From Narthecium ossifragum (taxonomy: Eukaryota > Streptophyta > Magnoliopsida > Dioscoreales > Nartheciaceae): 64,000 nucleotides of DNA. A program made the translations under genes and the position numbers. Shown one piece after another: positions 11,700 through 21,043 of this stretch. Each line of letters begins with the position of its first letter. The first letter of the stretch is position 1. The DNA is taken from the NCBI GenBank assembly GCA_963920575.1, contig OY986964.1, positions 13,319,460-13,383,459 on the forward strand. Reading direction: 5' to 3'. The notes under the pieces were generated by a model. It saw nothing but the letters and a program-made list of their open reading frames with translations, had not been told where the DNA came from and ran no database searches.

Positions 11700-14600
11700 C
11701 TAGCATGACTTACAAAGAGAGTATGAATCTCGAAATAAAGAAGGCCAATAGAAACCACATTCTAACACTTTTCTGGCCGTTCTCTTAACTCCAAAGTGAC
11801 CTCCACAAGCATAAGAATGACAAAAAGTGAGTATAGAAATAATTTCACTTTCAGGAACGCACCTTCTTATTACTTGATCTGCACAATGCTTCCATAAATA
11901 TGGGTCATCCCACACATAATATTTAGCATCACTTTTAATCTTATCTCTTTGAGCCTTAGACAAATCAAAAGGTAACATATTAGTAACCAAATAATTCACA
12001 ATATTTGCATACCAAGGTAATGTCACAGTTGCAGAAAACAATTGTTCATCAGGGAATGTTTCCTGTAGACGAAGTTTATCCTCCACATGAACTAACCGAC
12101 TCAGATGATCTGCAACTCGATTTTCTGTTCCTCTTTTGTCTTTTATCTCCAAATCAAATTCACTCAAGAGAAGTATCCATCGGATTAATCTCGGCTTTGC
12201 CTCCTTCTTCGTCATTAAATAACGAAGGGCTGCATGATCAGAATAAACAATGACTTTAGTACCAAGTAAATAAGAACGAAATTTTTCTACAGCAAACACA
12301 ATGGCTAAAAGTTCTTTTTCAGTTGTAGAATAATTTCTCTGGGCATCATCCAAAGTCTTGGAAGCATAGTAAATTGCATGAGAAGCTCTTCCAATCTTTT
12401 GACCCAAAACTGCGCCCACTGCATAATCACTTGCATCACACATTATCTCGAAAGGAACGCTCCAGTCTGGGGGTTGAATAATTGGAGTAGAAGTCAACAA
12501 TTCCTTCAGCTTATCAAATGCCTTTTTGCATGCTTCATCGAACTCAAAAGCCTTGTCCTTTTGTAACAACGTGCACAACGGTAATGCTATTTTGGAGAAG
12601 TCCTTAATGAATCTTCGGTAAAAACCTGCATGTCCAAGAAAAGAACGAACTTCCCGCACACTAGTGGGATAAGGTAAAGATTGAATGACATCAACTTTAG
12701 CTTTATCAACCTCAATTCCTTTAGATGAAACAACATGACCCAAAACTATACCTTGTTCAACCATGAAATGACATTTCTCAGAATTTAACACAAGGCTAGT
12801 TTCTATGCATTTTTGAAGAACAAGTGTAAGGTTATGTAAACAATTATCAAAAGAGTTTCCATAAACTGTGAAATCATCCATAAAAACCTCTATGATCTGT
12901 TCAATATAATCTGAGAGTATACTAACCATACACCTTTGGAAAGTAGCTGGGGCGTTGCAAAGACCAAAAGGCATGCGACGATATGCAAAAGTTCCAGATG
13001 GGCATGTGAACGTCGTCTTTTCCTGATCTTCAGGGGCAATTGCAATCTGAAAGTAACCTGAATAACCATCAAGAAAACAATAATAAGAATGACCAGCTAA
13101 CCTTTCAAGCATCTGATCAATAAAAGGTAAAGGAAAGTGGTCCTTGCGGGTTATAGCATTTAATTTTCTATAATCAATACAAACCCTCCACCCATTTTGC
13201 ACACGGGTGGGAACTAACTCATCTTTGTGATTTCTCACCACGGTTATTCCTGTCTTTTTAGGAACAACTTGAACTGGACTAACCCAAGTGCTATCCGAAA
13301 TAGGATAGATCACTCCAACTTCAAGCAGTTTGAGGATCTCCTTCTTTACAACATCCATCATGGGCGGATTTAACCTTCTTTGTGGTTGGCGGGAAGGTTT
13401 CGCTCCCTCTTCAAGCAAGATACGATGCATACATGTACTTGGACTGATTCCCTTGATGTCTGCAATTGTCCAACCAATAGCTGTCTTATGCTCCTTAAGA
13501 ACCTGCACAAGTTTTTCTTCCTGTGGTGCACTAAGGTTATTGGAGATAATCACTGGTAATACTCCTTCATCTCCAAGAAAAGCATATTTAAGATGATTAG
13601 GAAGAGGTTTCAGATCTGGAATTGGTGCTTGCAATTCAGAAGGTAATGATTTCTCATTAGATACAGGTAATGAACTAGAAGAATCGTTACCAGATTGCTG
13701 AATTATCGAAAAATCATTCAGTGTTGCAACAGTTTCCTGCAAATTAGTACTCAAAGATAGCTCCTCATTTTCTTTCTCAAGAGATTTGCTAATAGCCACT
13801 TCCAATTCATCTTTATCACTAAGTTCAAAAACTTCATGTGATAAATAATCAATCACATCAATTGAATACACTGAACAATCATCAGCAGGATATTTCATGG
13901 CATCATAAATATTAAACTTAACAATTTCACCATCAAATTCCATGGTAAGTGTGCCACTATGGACATCTATCTTAGTCTTGGATGTCTTCAAGAAAGGTCT
14001 TCCCAACAAAATAGGAGTACTATGATCACCATTCTCCATATCAAGCACATAAAAATCAGCAGGGAAAACTAAATCATTGACCTGCACAAGAATATCTTCA
14101 ACTACACCTTTAGGATAGGCGTTAGATCTGTCAGCCAATTGAATCACAACACCAGTTTCATTCAAAGGCCCAAGTTTTAAAGAAGAATATATAGAATATG
14201 GCATGACATTGATAGAAGCTCCCAAATCTAACATGGCTTTCTCAAATTTGGTGTTACCAATTGTACATGGGATAGTAAACATACCTGGATCCCTACACTT
14301 TGTAGGAATTTTTCTTTGCAGAATTGCAGAAACATTTTCCCCTACTTTCACCTTCTCACATCCTTTAAGTTTCTGCTTTCTCTTAATTGTGCACAATTCT
14401 TTCAAGAATTTAGCATAACGAGGTACTTGTTTAAGAGCATCTAAGAGTGGAATATTTACCTCGCATCGGCGAAAAGTCTCATATAGATCTGAATTCTTCT
14501 CATATTTTCTTGATTCTGTCAAAGCCTGAGGAAAAGGAGGTACAGGTTTATAATCAGAAAGAGGTTGGAACTTATGTTTAGGTACGTCGTCATCATCAGG

Positions 14601-16115
14601 AAAGATTTTGTCCGCGACGATGTCTTGTTCTTTTCCTTGCGCAGACGATGTAGGAACTTCCTTTACTGGAGTCTCAACTTCTTTACCACTTCTCAAAATA
14701 ATTGCACTTGCATTCTCTCTTGGATTTATTACCGTTTGAGAGGGTAATTTTCCCGAATTTTGCGCCTCTAGCTTGCTAATTGCTGATGCCATCTGGCCCA
14801 CCTGATGTTCCAATCTTTGAATACTAGCCTTCGTCTCCTGTTGAATTTGCGAATTATTAGTAACAAGAGATTTAACCATATCTTCTAAAGACATACCAGA
14901 ATCAGGAGTTGGGTTTGGTTGTTGTCTCGGGGGGTATGGCGGTCTATATTGTTGATATTGCTGTCCAGTCGGACGAAATTGAGTTGTAGGCTGATTTACT
15001 TGTGGATTCCCATAGTTGAAATTGGGGTGATCCCTCCATCCCGGATTATACGTGTTTGAATAGGGATCATACTTCCTCTGCGGTGGTCCTGGGAAACTCC
15101 CAGCTGCATTTACTTGTTCAATGGGCTCCTCTTGAAGAGTTGGGCACATATCGGTTGGATGTCCCGTCACCGAACAAATTCCACAAACCTTCGCTGTTTG
15201 CATGTTACCTACAGCCATTTGACGAACAAGAGAAGTTAGACTCGCAATCTGTTGTTCAAGAGATGAAACATTTACCTCATTAACATATTTTGAATAAGAA
15301 TCAAGTCTAGTATTAAATTGTTGAGAATTAGCTGCCATATTTGCAATCAAGTTCCTCGCGGCTTCAGGAGTTTTATCCACCAAAGCTCCTCCACTAGCTG
15401 CATCAATCATACTCCTGTCATGGATTAGTAAGCCCTCATAAAAATATTGAATAAGTAATTGCTCACTAATTTGATGATGGGGACAGCTTGCACATAATTT
15501 CTTGAAACGTTCCCAATATTCATGTAGAGATTCTCCATTATGTTGCCTTACACCACAGATCCCTTTCCTAATGTTGGCCGCTCTTGAGGCTGGAAAATAC
15601 TTCTCTAAAAATAACCTCTTCATCTCGTTCCATGTAGTAATACTCCCAGATGGTAAATAATAAAGCCAATCCTTAGCCGAATCCTTCAAAGAAAACGGAT
15701 ACGCTCTCAATTTGATTTGATCTTCAGTCACCCCCATGGGTTTCATACTTGTGCACACAACATGAAGCTCCTTTAAATGCTTGTGCGGATCCTCACCTGA
15801 AAGTCCATGAAAAGTGGGTAAGAGGTGTATTAGTCCAGATTTTAATTCAAAAGTAGTAGCAACATCCAAAGTAGGAAATGTAATGCATAAGGGTTGTTGA
15901 TTCAAATCTGGGGCTGCAAGCTCTTTCAAAGTCCGATTTCCGGCCATGACCTCCTCCTCTAATTCAGAATCACTGATAAATACGTGGTCAAGAGCCAAAT
16001 CGTCCTCCTCAGGATTTATCCGAGCTTCTCTCCTTAACCTGCGCAGAGTTCTTTCTATCTCTGGATCGTACTGTAAACCACCTTGATTAAAAGATCGAGC
16101 TATACTCATAAACAA
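11700..16115 (-). CDS. A1 Gag-protease-RT-RNase H-integrase N-terminus (1,471 aa)
   Basis: One open frame. Retrotransposon gag domain about residues 100-235, CCHC knuckle C-x2-C-x4-H-x4-C at 311-324, retropepsin LDLGAS with catalytic Asp 630, RT with FMDD at 1078-1081, RNase H in about 1190-1320 ([21 protein letters not shown]), then the integrase zinc region, which ends at CKSC before TAG at 11,700-11,702. The start ATG at 16,113-16,115 is 109 bp inside the primer site and fits an Athila gag start (MFMSIARSF). AT-rich codon use contrasts with the GC-rich Tekay host element. The product would form particles and make cDNA in the cytoplasm. The single stop is the only visible lesion in about 1,800 codons. 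Confidence 0.93.
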   Translation of the reverse strand: MFMSIARSFNQGGLQYDPEIERTLRRLRREARINPEEDDLALDHVFISDSELEEEVMAGNRTLKELAAPDLNQQPLCITFPTLDVATTFELKSGLIHLLPTFHGLSGEDPHKHLKELHVVCTSMKPMGVTEDQIKLRAYPFSLKDSAKDWLYYLPSGSITTWNEMKRLFLEKYFPASRAANIRKGICGVRQHNGESLHEYWERFKKLCASCPHHQISEQLLIQYFYEGLLIHDRSMIDAASGGALVDKTPEAARNLIANMAANSQQFNTRLDSYSKYVNEVNVSSLEQQIASLTSLVRQMAVGNMQTAKVCGICSVTGHPTDMCPTLQEEPIEQVNAAGSFPGPPQRKYDPYSNTYNPGWRDHPNFNYGNPQVNQPTTQFRPTGQQYQQYRPPYPPRQQPNPTPDSGMSLEDMVKSLVTNNSQIQQETKASIQRLEHQVGQMASAISKLEAQNSGKLPSQTVINPRENASAIILRSGKEVETPVKEVPTSSAQGKEQDIVADKIFPDDDDVPKHKFQPLSDYKPVPPFPQALTESRKYEKNSDLYETFRRCEVNIPLLDALKQVPRYAKFLKELCTIKRKQKLKGCEKVKVGENVSAILQRKIPTKCRDPGMFTIPCTIGNTKFEKAMLDLGASINVMPYSIYSSLKLGPLNETGVVIQLADRSNAYPKGVVEDILVQVNDLVFPADFYVLDMENGDHSTPILLGRPFLKTSKTKIDVHSGTLTMEFDGEIVKFNIYDAMKYPADDCSVYSIDVIDYLSHEVFELSDKDELEVAISKSLEKENEELSLSTNLQETVATLNDFSIIQQSGNDSSSSLPVSNEKSLPSELQAPIPDLKPLPNHLKYAFLGDEGVLPVIISNNLSAPQEEKLVQVLKEHKTAIGWTIADIKGISPSTCMHRILLEEGAKPSRQPQRRLNPPMMDVVKKEILKLLEVGVIYPISDSTWVSPVQVVPKKTGITVVRNHKDELVPTRVQNGWRVCIDYRKLNAITRKDHFPLPFIDQMLERLAGHSYYCFLDGYSGYFQIAIAPEDQEKTTFTCPSGTFAYRRMPFGLCNAPATFQRCMVSILSDYIEQIIEVFMDDFTVYGNSFDNCLHNLTLVLQKCIETSLVLNSEKCHFMVEQGIVLGHVVSSKGIEVDKAKVDVIQSLPYPTSVREVRSFLGHAGFYRRFIKDFSKIALPLCTLLQKDKAFEFDEACKKAFDKLKELLTSTPIIQPPDWSVPFEIMCDASDYAVGAVLGQKIGRASHAIYYASKTLDDAQRNYSTTEKELLAIVFAVEKFRSYLLGTKVIVYSDHAALRYLMTKKEAKPRLIRWILLLSEFDLEIKDKRGTENRVADHLSRLVHVEDKLRLQETFPDEQLFSATVTLPWYANIVNYLVTNMLPFDLSKAQRDKIKSDAKYYVWDDPYLWKHCADQVIRRCVPESEIISILTFCHSYACGGHFGVKRTARKVLECGFYWPSLFRDSYSLCKSC

Positions 16116-16224
16116 TCAAGAGGATTCCGGCAAAACGAGAAAAAGAAATCAAGAAAATTCGACTAACTCTTTTTTTTTTATGAAAATAAAGATCACAATA
16201 AACACAAAAATCAACTAGAATCAC

Positions 16225-16242
16225 TCCCCGGCAACGGCGCCA
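16225..16242 (-). promoter_or_regulatory. A1 primer binding site (tRNA-Asp)
   Basis: The + strand TCCCCGGCAACGGCGCCA is the 3' end of plant tRNA-Asp including CCA, so the minus strand is an 18-base perfect primer site, six bases from the LTR end at 16,248. tRNA-Asp priming is characteristic of Athila. Confidence 0.9.
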
Positions 16243-16247
16243 AAATT

Positions 16248-17727
16248 TGATGTGCTGTCGCAGGCACTCAAAAATAAAACCAATACCCGTTAAAATGAAT
16301 GTAGTAGTGCGAGTACGAGTCGATCCCACGAAGAGTGTTTAGCCTAGTTTTTTGCTCAGTGAATAAAGATGGGGGGTTTTAAACGTGAGGGAAACAGTAA
16401 AGAAATAATCTAAAGCGAAGGAACAAGTTGAATCAAGAGAACAAACCTTGGTCTGAGTCAACATCCACCATCGGAATCCAATAACTGATCATAGATGCAA
16501 GTATCAATCAATTTATACCATGAATATTCACCATCCGAATTCAATTCGAAGCTCTCCTCGATCATAGTTAATTAGAAACAAGCGATCTAATCAACCCTAA
16601 CTACTAGACAACCTAAGACAAGCGCTGTAGATTTAATCTAGTAGCAGCGTTAAGAATAGGGAGATCGATGAAGCTAAACAACACAAGCACAAGCGGTTGC
16701 ATTTAATCTAGTTGAATATTCTTCCTAAGATCTAACAAGATCTGATCAGCAGTAAATTATTAGATCCTAGTTGCTTCGCAGATTAGAGGGATCAAACAAT
16801 TCCGGATTTGATATCAAACCTAGCGGTAGATCACCATGAATAATAAACTAGTAGGCCTCCTAGCAATTAGACAAGGTAATCATGAAGATTTAATCTCAGA
16901 AGAACATCCAATACTCATGTATAAACTGAACAATAAAAATAAATTAGATCTCACAGTTTCATTGATTCCGAGGTTTCAGTCTCCTCGACCAAGGATCAAG
17001 ATTTAGCCACGCAGGGCTATCAAGAACAATCCTCCAAAAGATTTCATAAAGCAAAAGAAAACCTAGAAAAAATATAAAAGAGGAGAAAGAGTAGCCAAAA
17101 ATGTCCAAAAATCCCCCCTCAAACCCTAGAAAGAGTCCTATTTATAGCCTCAATTGTATCCACCCTCGGATTAGATCACAATCGTTGAGTTTTGTTACTG
17201 GGAAAGTCCGATCGATCGGACCTTGGATGCTGGATCGATCGGTCTCATTAAAATCTTCAACTTCTATTCACGCCCGAGCCCGATCGATCGGACTAAGGGA
17301 GTCGGATCGATCGATTTCGTAAAAATCCTTCGTCTCTGGCTCTTCCCGAGTTCGATCGATGGTCCGATCGATCGGCGGATCGCTCGGACTTCCAGCTTAT
17401 TTTCCTTTCTGCCATTCAGACTGCGCATCGGTACTGAAATTGCCGTAACTTCCTCGAGGAAACTCGGAATCACGAACCGTAAAATTCTCCAGAATCTAGA
17501 CTTCAAGAGCTTTCCAACGATGTATGGCACATCCTCTGGTGCTTCATGAGCAGGTACAGATAAATCTTTAAAGTTGATCCAAGCACTCTTTTCAGCTTCT
17601 TTTCGACTTAAGGACTTCAATTGCATGCTAAATCAAAATATAAGAATAATGAGTGTATTTAGGAACTAAATAAGCATAGGAGACTAAGTATTAAGGGATA
17701 AAAACATAACATTATGCATTCTCATCC
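16248..17727 (-). repeat. 5' LTR of A1
   Basis: 1,480 bp, about 1.5% different by eye from 7,790-9,269. It contains the U3 conserved block (about 17,607-17,407), the palindrome cluster (17,391-17,206) and the TATA box (17,147-17,138) in transcription order on the minus strand. Confidence 0.95.
17206..17391. repeat. GATCGATC palindrome cluster in A1 5' LTR, 23/72-bp geometry
   Basis: GATCGATC cores start at 17,210 and 17,233, then 17,282 and 17,305, then 17,354 (CGATCGATGG variant) with another 12 bp on. Pair spacing is 23 bp and pair-to-pair spacing exactly 72 bp twice. The 72-bp units are degenerate direct repeats: the linkers share a TAAAA-run, a CTTC-rich stretch and CCCGAG. The position, 60-250 bp upstream of the TATA box, is that of an enhancer. 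Confidence 0.85.
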
Positions 17728-18960
17728 GCTGCCAAGGTCACTCTGCTGTCTCTGGTCTGTCTGCTGAGAGCGTCTGCTACGACGTTTGCCTTACTAGGGT
17801 GATAATGCAACTCGAAGTCGTAGTCCTCTAGAAGCTCCATCCACCGCCGCTGCCTGAGGTTGAGGTCACGCTGAGTAAACACGTGCCTCAAAATCTTATA
17901 ATCAAAGTACACCGAGAACCGCTCACCGTAGAGGTAGTGCCACCACGTTTTCAGAGCGAAGACAACCGCTGGAAGCTCAAGATCGTGGACTAGATAGTTC
18001 CTCTCATGGGCCTTCAACTGCCTGGAACCGTAGGCCACCACGTGGCCCTCCAGCATAAGCACACAGCCTAGACCCTCCCCACTGGCGTCGCAAAAGACAC
18101 TGTAGCTGACGCCTAGCTTTGGAACTGTAAGGATCGGTGCACTCATCAGTCTGGTCCTCAACTGGATGAACGCCTGCTCACAAGCCTCGTCCCAAACAAA
18201 TGGGACCGCCTTCTGTGTCAACCTGGTCAGCGGCCCTGCAACCCTGGAGAAGTCCCGCACGAACCTCCTGTAGTAACACGCCAAGCCGAGGAAGCTGCGG
18301 ACCTCGAACACTGTCGCCGGTCTCTGCCACTGTAGCACTGCCTCGATCTTGGCGGAATCAACTGAAATACCTACCGCTGACACCACGTGTCCCAGAAACT
18401 GCACCTCAGGAAGCCAGAACTCACATTTGGAGGCCTTGGCATATAGCCTATGCCCCTTCAACAACTACAACACTGTCCTCAAATGCTGCTCGTGCTCCTC
18501 CGCGGTACGTGAGTAGACTAGGATGTCGTCGACGAAAACCACCACGAACTGATCTAAGTACGGTCGGAAGACCCTCTGCATCAGATCCATGAACGCCGCC
18601 GGCGCGTTCGTCAATCCGAACGGCATCACCATGAACTCGTACAACCCGTACCTCGTACGGAAAGCCGTCTTCGGGATGTCGCAATCCCGAATCCTCAACT
18701 GGTGATAGCCGGTACGGAGATCGATCTTCGAAAAGACCGAAGAGCCTCAGAACTGGTCGAACAAATCATCGATCCTCGGCATCGGATACTTGTTCTTCAC
18801 CGTCACCCTGTTCAGCTTCTTGTAATCAATGCAAAGACGAAGCGTACCGTCCTTCTTCTTTGCGAACAATACAAGAGCTGCCCAAGGTGACGTGCTGGGA
18901 CGGATGAAACCTCTGCCGATCAACCCGTCCAGCTGGACCCTCAGCTCCCTCTACTCTGCT
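17728..18960 (-). pseudogene. Tekay RT-RNase H (5' half of interrupted pol)
   Basis: In one frame on the minus strand: RT with [36 protein letters not shown] and catalytic FVDD (near 18,525), then RNase H ([20 protein letters not shown]) ending at VADALSRQ near 17,760. Three in-frame stops interrupt it: TAG near 18,951, TGA near 18,749 and TAG near 18,466; otherwise the frame is kept. It breaks at 17,728 where A1 entered and continues at 7,789. The protein is typical Tekay/Del in sequence. It cannot give a complete enzyme. Confidence 0.88.
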
Positions 18961-20839
18961 GGTGCCATCCTGAAAGCTGGCAGAGAGATCGGCCCGGTAC
19001 CCGATACAAGATCTATCTGGAAGTCTACTGCTCTGGAAGGAGAAAGGCCCGGTAGCTCGTCTGGGAAGACGTCAACAAACTCACAAACCACTGTAGCCAA
19101 ACTGCCCTCTCGACTGCCCTCTGCAGCGAACAAGGAAAGGCGCGCCAGTAAAGCTGACAGCTGGCCCTCGCGCCTGGGAAGACAAGCACACATGAGGGAA
19201 TCGGCCGACTGGCGATCCCCCAACAGGACGAAACGAGCGCCGTCAGGTGTCCAAGCACTCACCCTACGACGGCCACAGTCGATGACGGCTCGGTATGAAG
19301 TCAGCCAATCCATACCGAGAATCACGTCGAACCCGACCATGTCTAGCACCCGAAGGTCTAGAAAGACACGGAGGCCCCCAACCTCCAACTCGCAGGAACG
19401 GTAGATCAGCTCAACACGAGCCCCTCCGCCGACGGGTGTGTCTAAGTGTAGTGTGACTCCAAGTGGCTCAGTCTCTAGCCCTAGTGATGCCACACAGTCG
19501 CTAGCTACAAAGGAATGAGACGCCCCAGAATCTATCAGAACATCTACAAATGAACTGAAAAGCTGGAAGGTACCTCTGAGAACAGGAGGGTCAACTGGAG
19601 CTGGTGGAAGTGCTAGAGCCTGCTGGGGTGGCGGGTACTGGTAAGGCTGAAAGGGTGGCTGAACAAAGTCTGGGTACTCGCGGTCTGGAAGTGGGTACAC
19701 TCCCCCTCTGGGTCCGCCTCGACCTCCGCCGCAACCTCTACCTCTCCCGGCTCCTGGTGTCCGCCAACCTCCGCCTGCTCCACCCCGAGCGAACTGTGCC
19801 CTCAATGTCGGATAGTCTCGGTGAAAGTGCCCTGTCTGCCGGCACTCAAAGCACACAGGAGGTCCAAGCGCTAGCTGCTGGCTCTGGCCTCCTCCGAACG
19901 TCTGCCCCTGAGGCCCAGCCGGAAGAAGTGGCTGGCCTCCCTGCCTGGGCTGCTGCTGGTACTGGGGTAGGTAACGCTGGTATGGCTGCTGGCGTCGTGG
20001 GTACCTCTGCCGTGGCCTCCACGAACCTCCTCTGCCCTGAGCTGCTCTCTGTGGCTGTCCTCCGCCACTGGTGCTCGCAGACGACGCAGGCTGGACTACC
20101 TTGGGCCCCGGCTCCTGCATCTGAGCCTCAACTGCCAAGGCACAGTCCAGCACCTCTGCGTACGTGCTAGCGCGCTGAGCCGCGATCAGCCGCCTGAGCT
20201 CGGGCTTAAGCCCCCACTGGAACTGCTCAGCTCTGGCAAGAGGGTCCGTCGACACCGCCCCAGCAAATCTGGCAAGTCTTGTGAACCTAGCAGCGTACTG
20301 CACTACCGACTGAGTACCCTGAGAAAGGGTCTGCTACTCACGGACAAGGGCCGAGCGTGCACTGCGGGGAAAGTACGCGCCGAGAAACGAAGAACGAACA
20401 CGGCCCACGATGGGTCACTCCCGTCCCTGGCGGCCTGGAAAGAGCGCCACCAGTCCAAAGCATCCCCGTCGAGCTGGAACACGGCAAGTTTGACCCGAAC
20501 TCGGTCATCCTGGACGAACAGAGTGTCAAGGACGCGACTGACTCCCTCCAGCCAGTCGTCCGCCACCGCTGGGTCGCCTCCAGCACTGCTGAACCTAGGA
20601 GGGTTTAGCCTCTGGAAGTCGACCACCGCTGTCGCAACAGCACGCTCGTCGAGTGGAGGAGAGACCTCCTCGGCGATGAACGAAGCATCCTCCTCCACCA
20701 TGACCTCAATCCTCGGCTCTGGCTCTCGTACAGGTACACGGGGCACGGCTGCGTTGGCCCCTAAGGCCCGTCGGGCAGTGCGCTGGTCGCGCACGGTACC
20801 CTGACCCAACACTGGACAGCTAACCCGGCTCCCTGGCAT
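18951..20839 (-). pseudogene. Tekay Gag-protease, frameshifted
   Basis: The likely start is the Met codon at 20,839 (MPGSRV), in the same context as the gag start of Y at 56,510. The N-terminal gag half (NPPRFSSAGGDPAVADDWLEGVSRVLDTLF) runs to about 20,390, where a frameshift and then a TAG near 20,336 break it; the frame then stays open to 18,951. The second half holds the rest of gag (YAARFTRLARF), a low-complexity Gly/Gln/Arg stretch, a CCHC-like knuckle CFECRQTGHFHRDYPT whose last Cys is replaced by Tyr, and the protease (VLIDSGASHSFV; ILGMDWL). It ends at a stop within MAPAE at the entry to RT. Confidence 0.85.
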
Positions 20840-21024
20840 CTGCACGTTTACCAGAGACGACAAGTGTTCACCCGTAAGAAACCAAAACACACCAGCAATC
20901 AATAAAATAAAAGCATAACACACATGAGCACAGTTAAGCACACAGGGATGCTCTACTCCTAGAACTATCCCAAACCGCGTTCAAAACCTTAATCGCAAGC
21001 ATAATCCTATCCCTGGGACCTACA

Positions 21025-21040
21025 GCCTGCTCTGATACCA
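21025..21040 (-). promoter_or_regulatory. Tekay primer binding site (initiator tRNA-Met)
   Basis: TGGTATCAGAGCAGGC on the minus strand, three bases from the 5' LTR end at 21,044. This is the usual chromovirus primer. Confidence 0.88.
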
Positions 21041-21043
21041 AGT

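Larger units (their letters stand above)
7790..17727 (-). mobile_element. Element A1: nearly intact Athila element, minus strand
   Basis: 5' LTR 17,727-16,248, tRNA-Asp primer site 16,242-16,225, gag-pol reading frame 16,115-10,719 with a single internal stop, 1.45-kb 3' non-coding region, polypurine tract and 3' LTR 9,269-7,790. LTRs begin TGATG and end TCATCA on the + strand; the outer end at 17,727 has C instead of the final A. Target duplication GCTCC (7,785-7,789) versus GCTGC (17,728-17,732), 4 of 5. Inserted in Tekay pol between RNase H and integrase. By eye the two LTRs differ at about 20 of 1,480 sites, so this is a recent insertion. No env-like gene is visible. Confidence 0.95.

Noticed and set aside
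16225..16242. Match to the 3' end of tRNA-Asp (also 52,113-52,130)
   Set aside because: Only the terminal 18 bases match and they sit a few bases inside an LTR; these are primer binding sites, not tRNA genes.
7790..17727. Two 1.48-kb near-identical blocks as a segmental duplication
   Set aside because: They flank a primer site, gag-pol and a polypurine tract, so they are LTRs.
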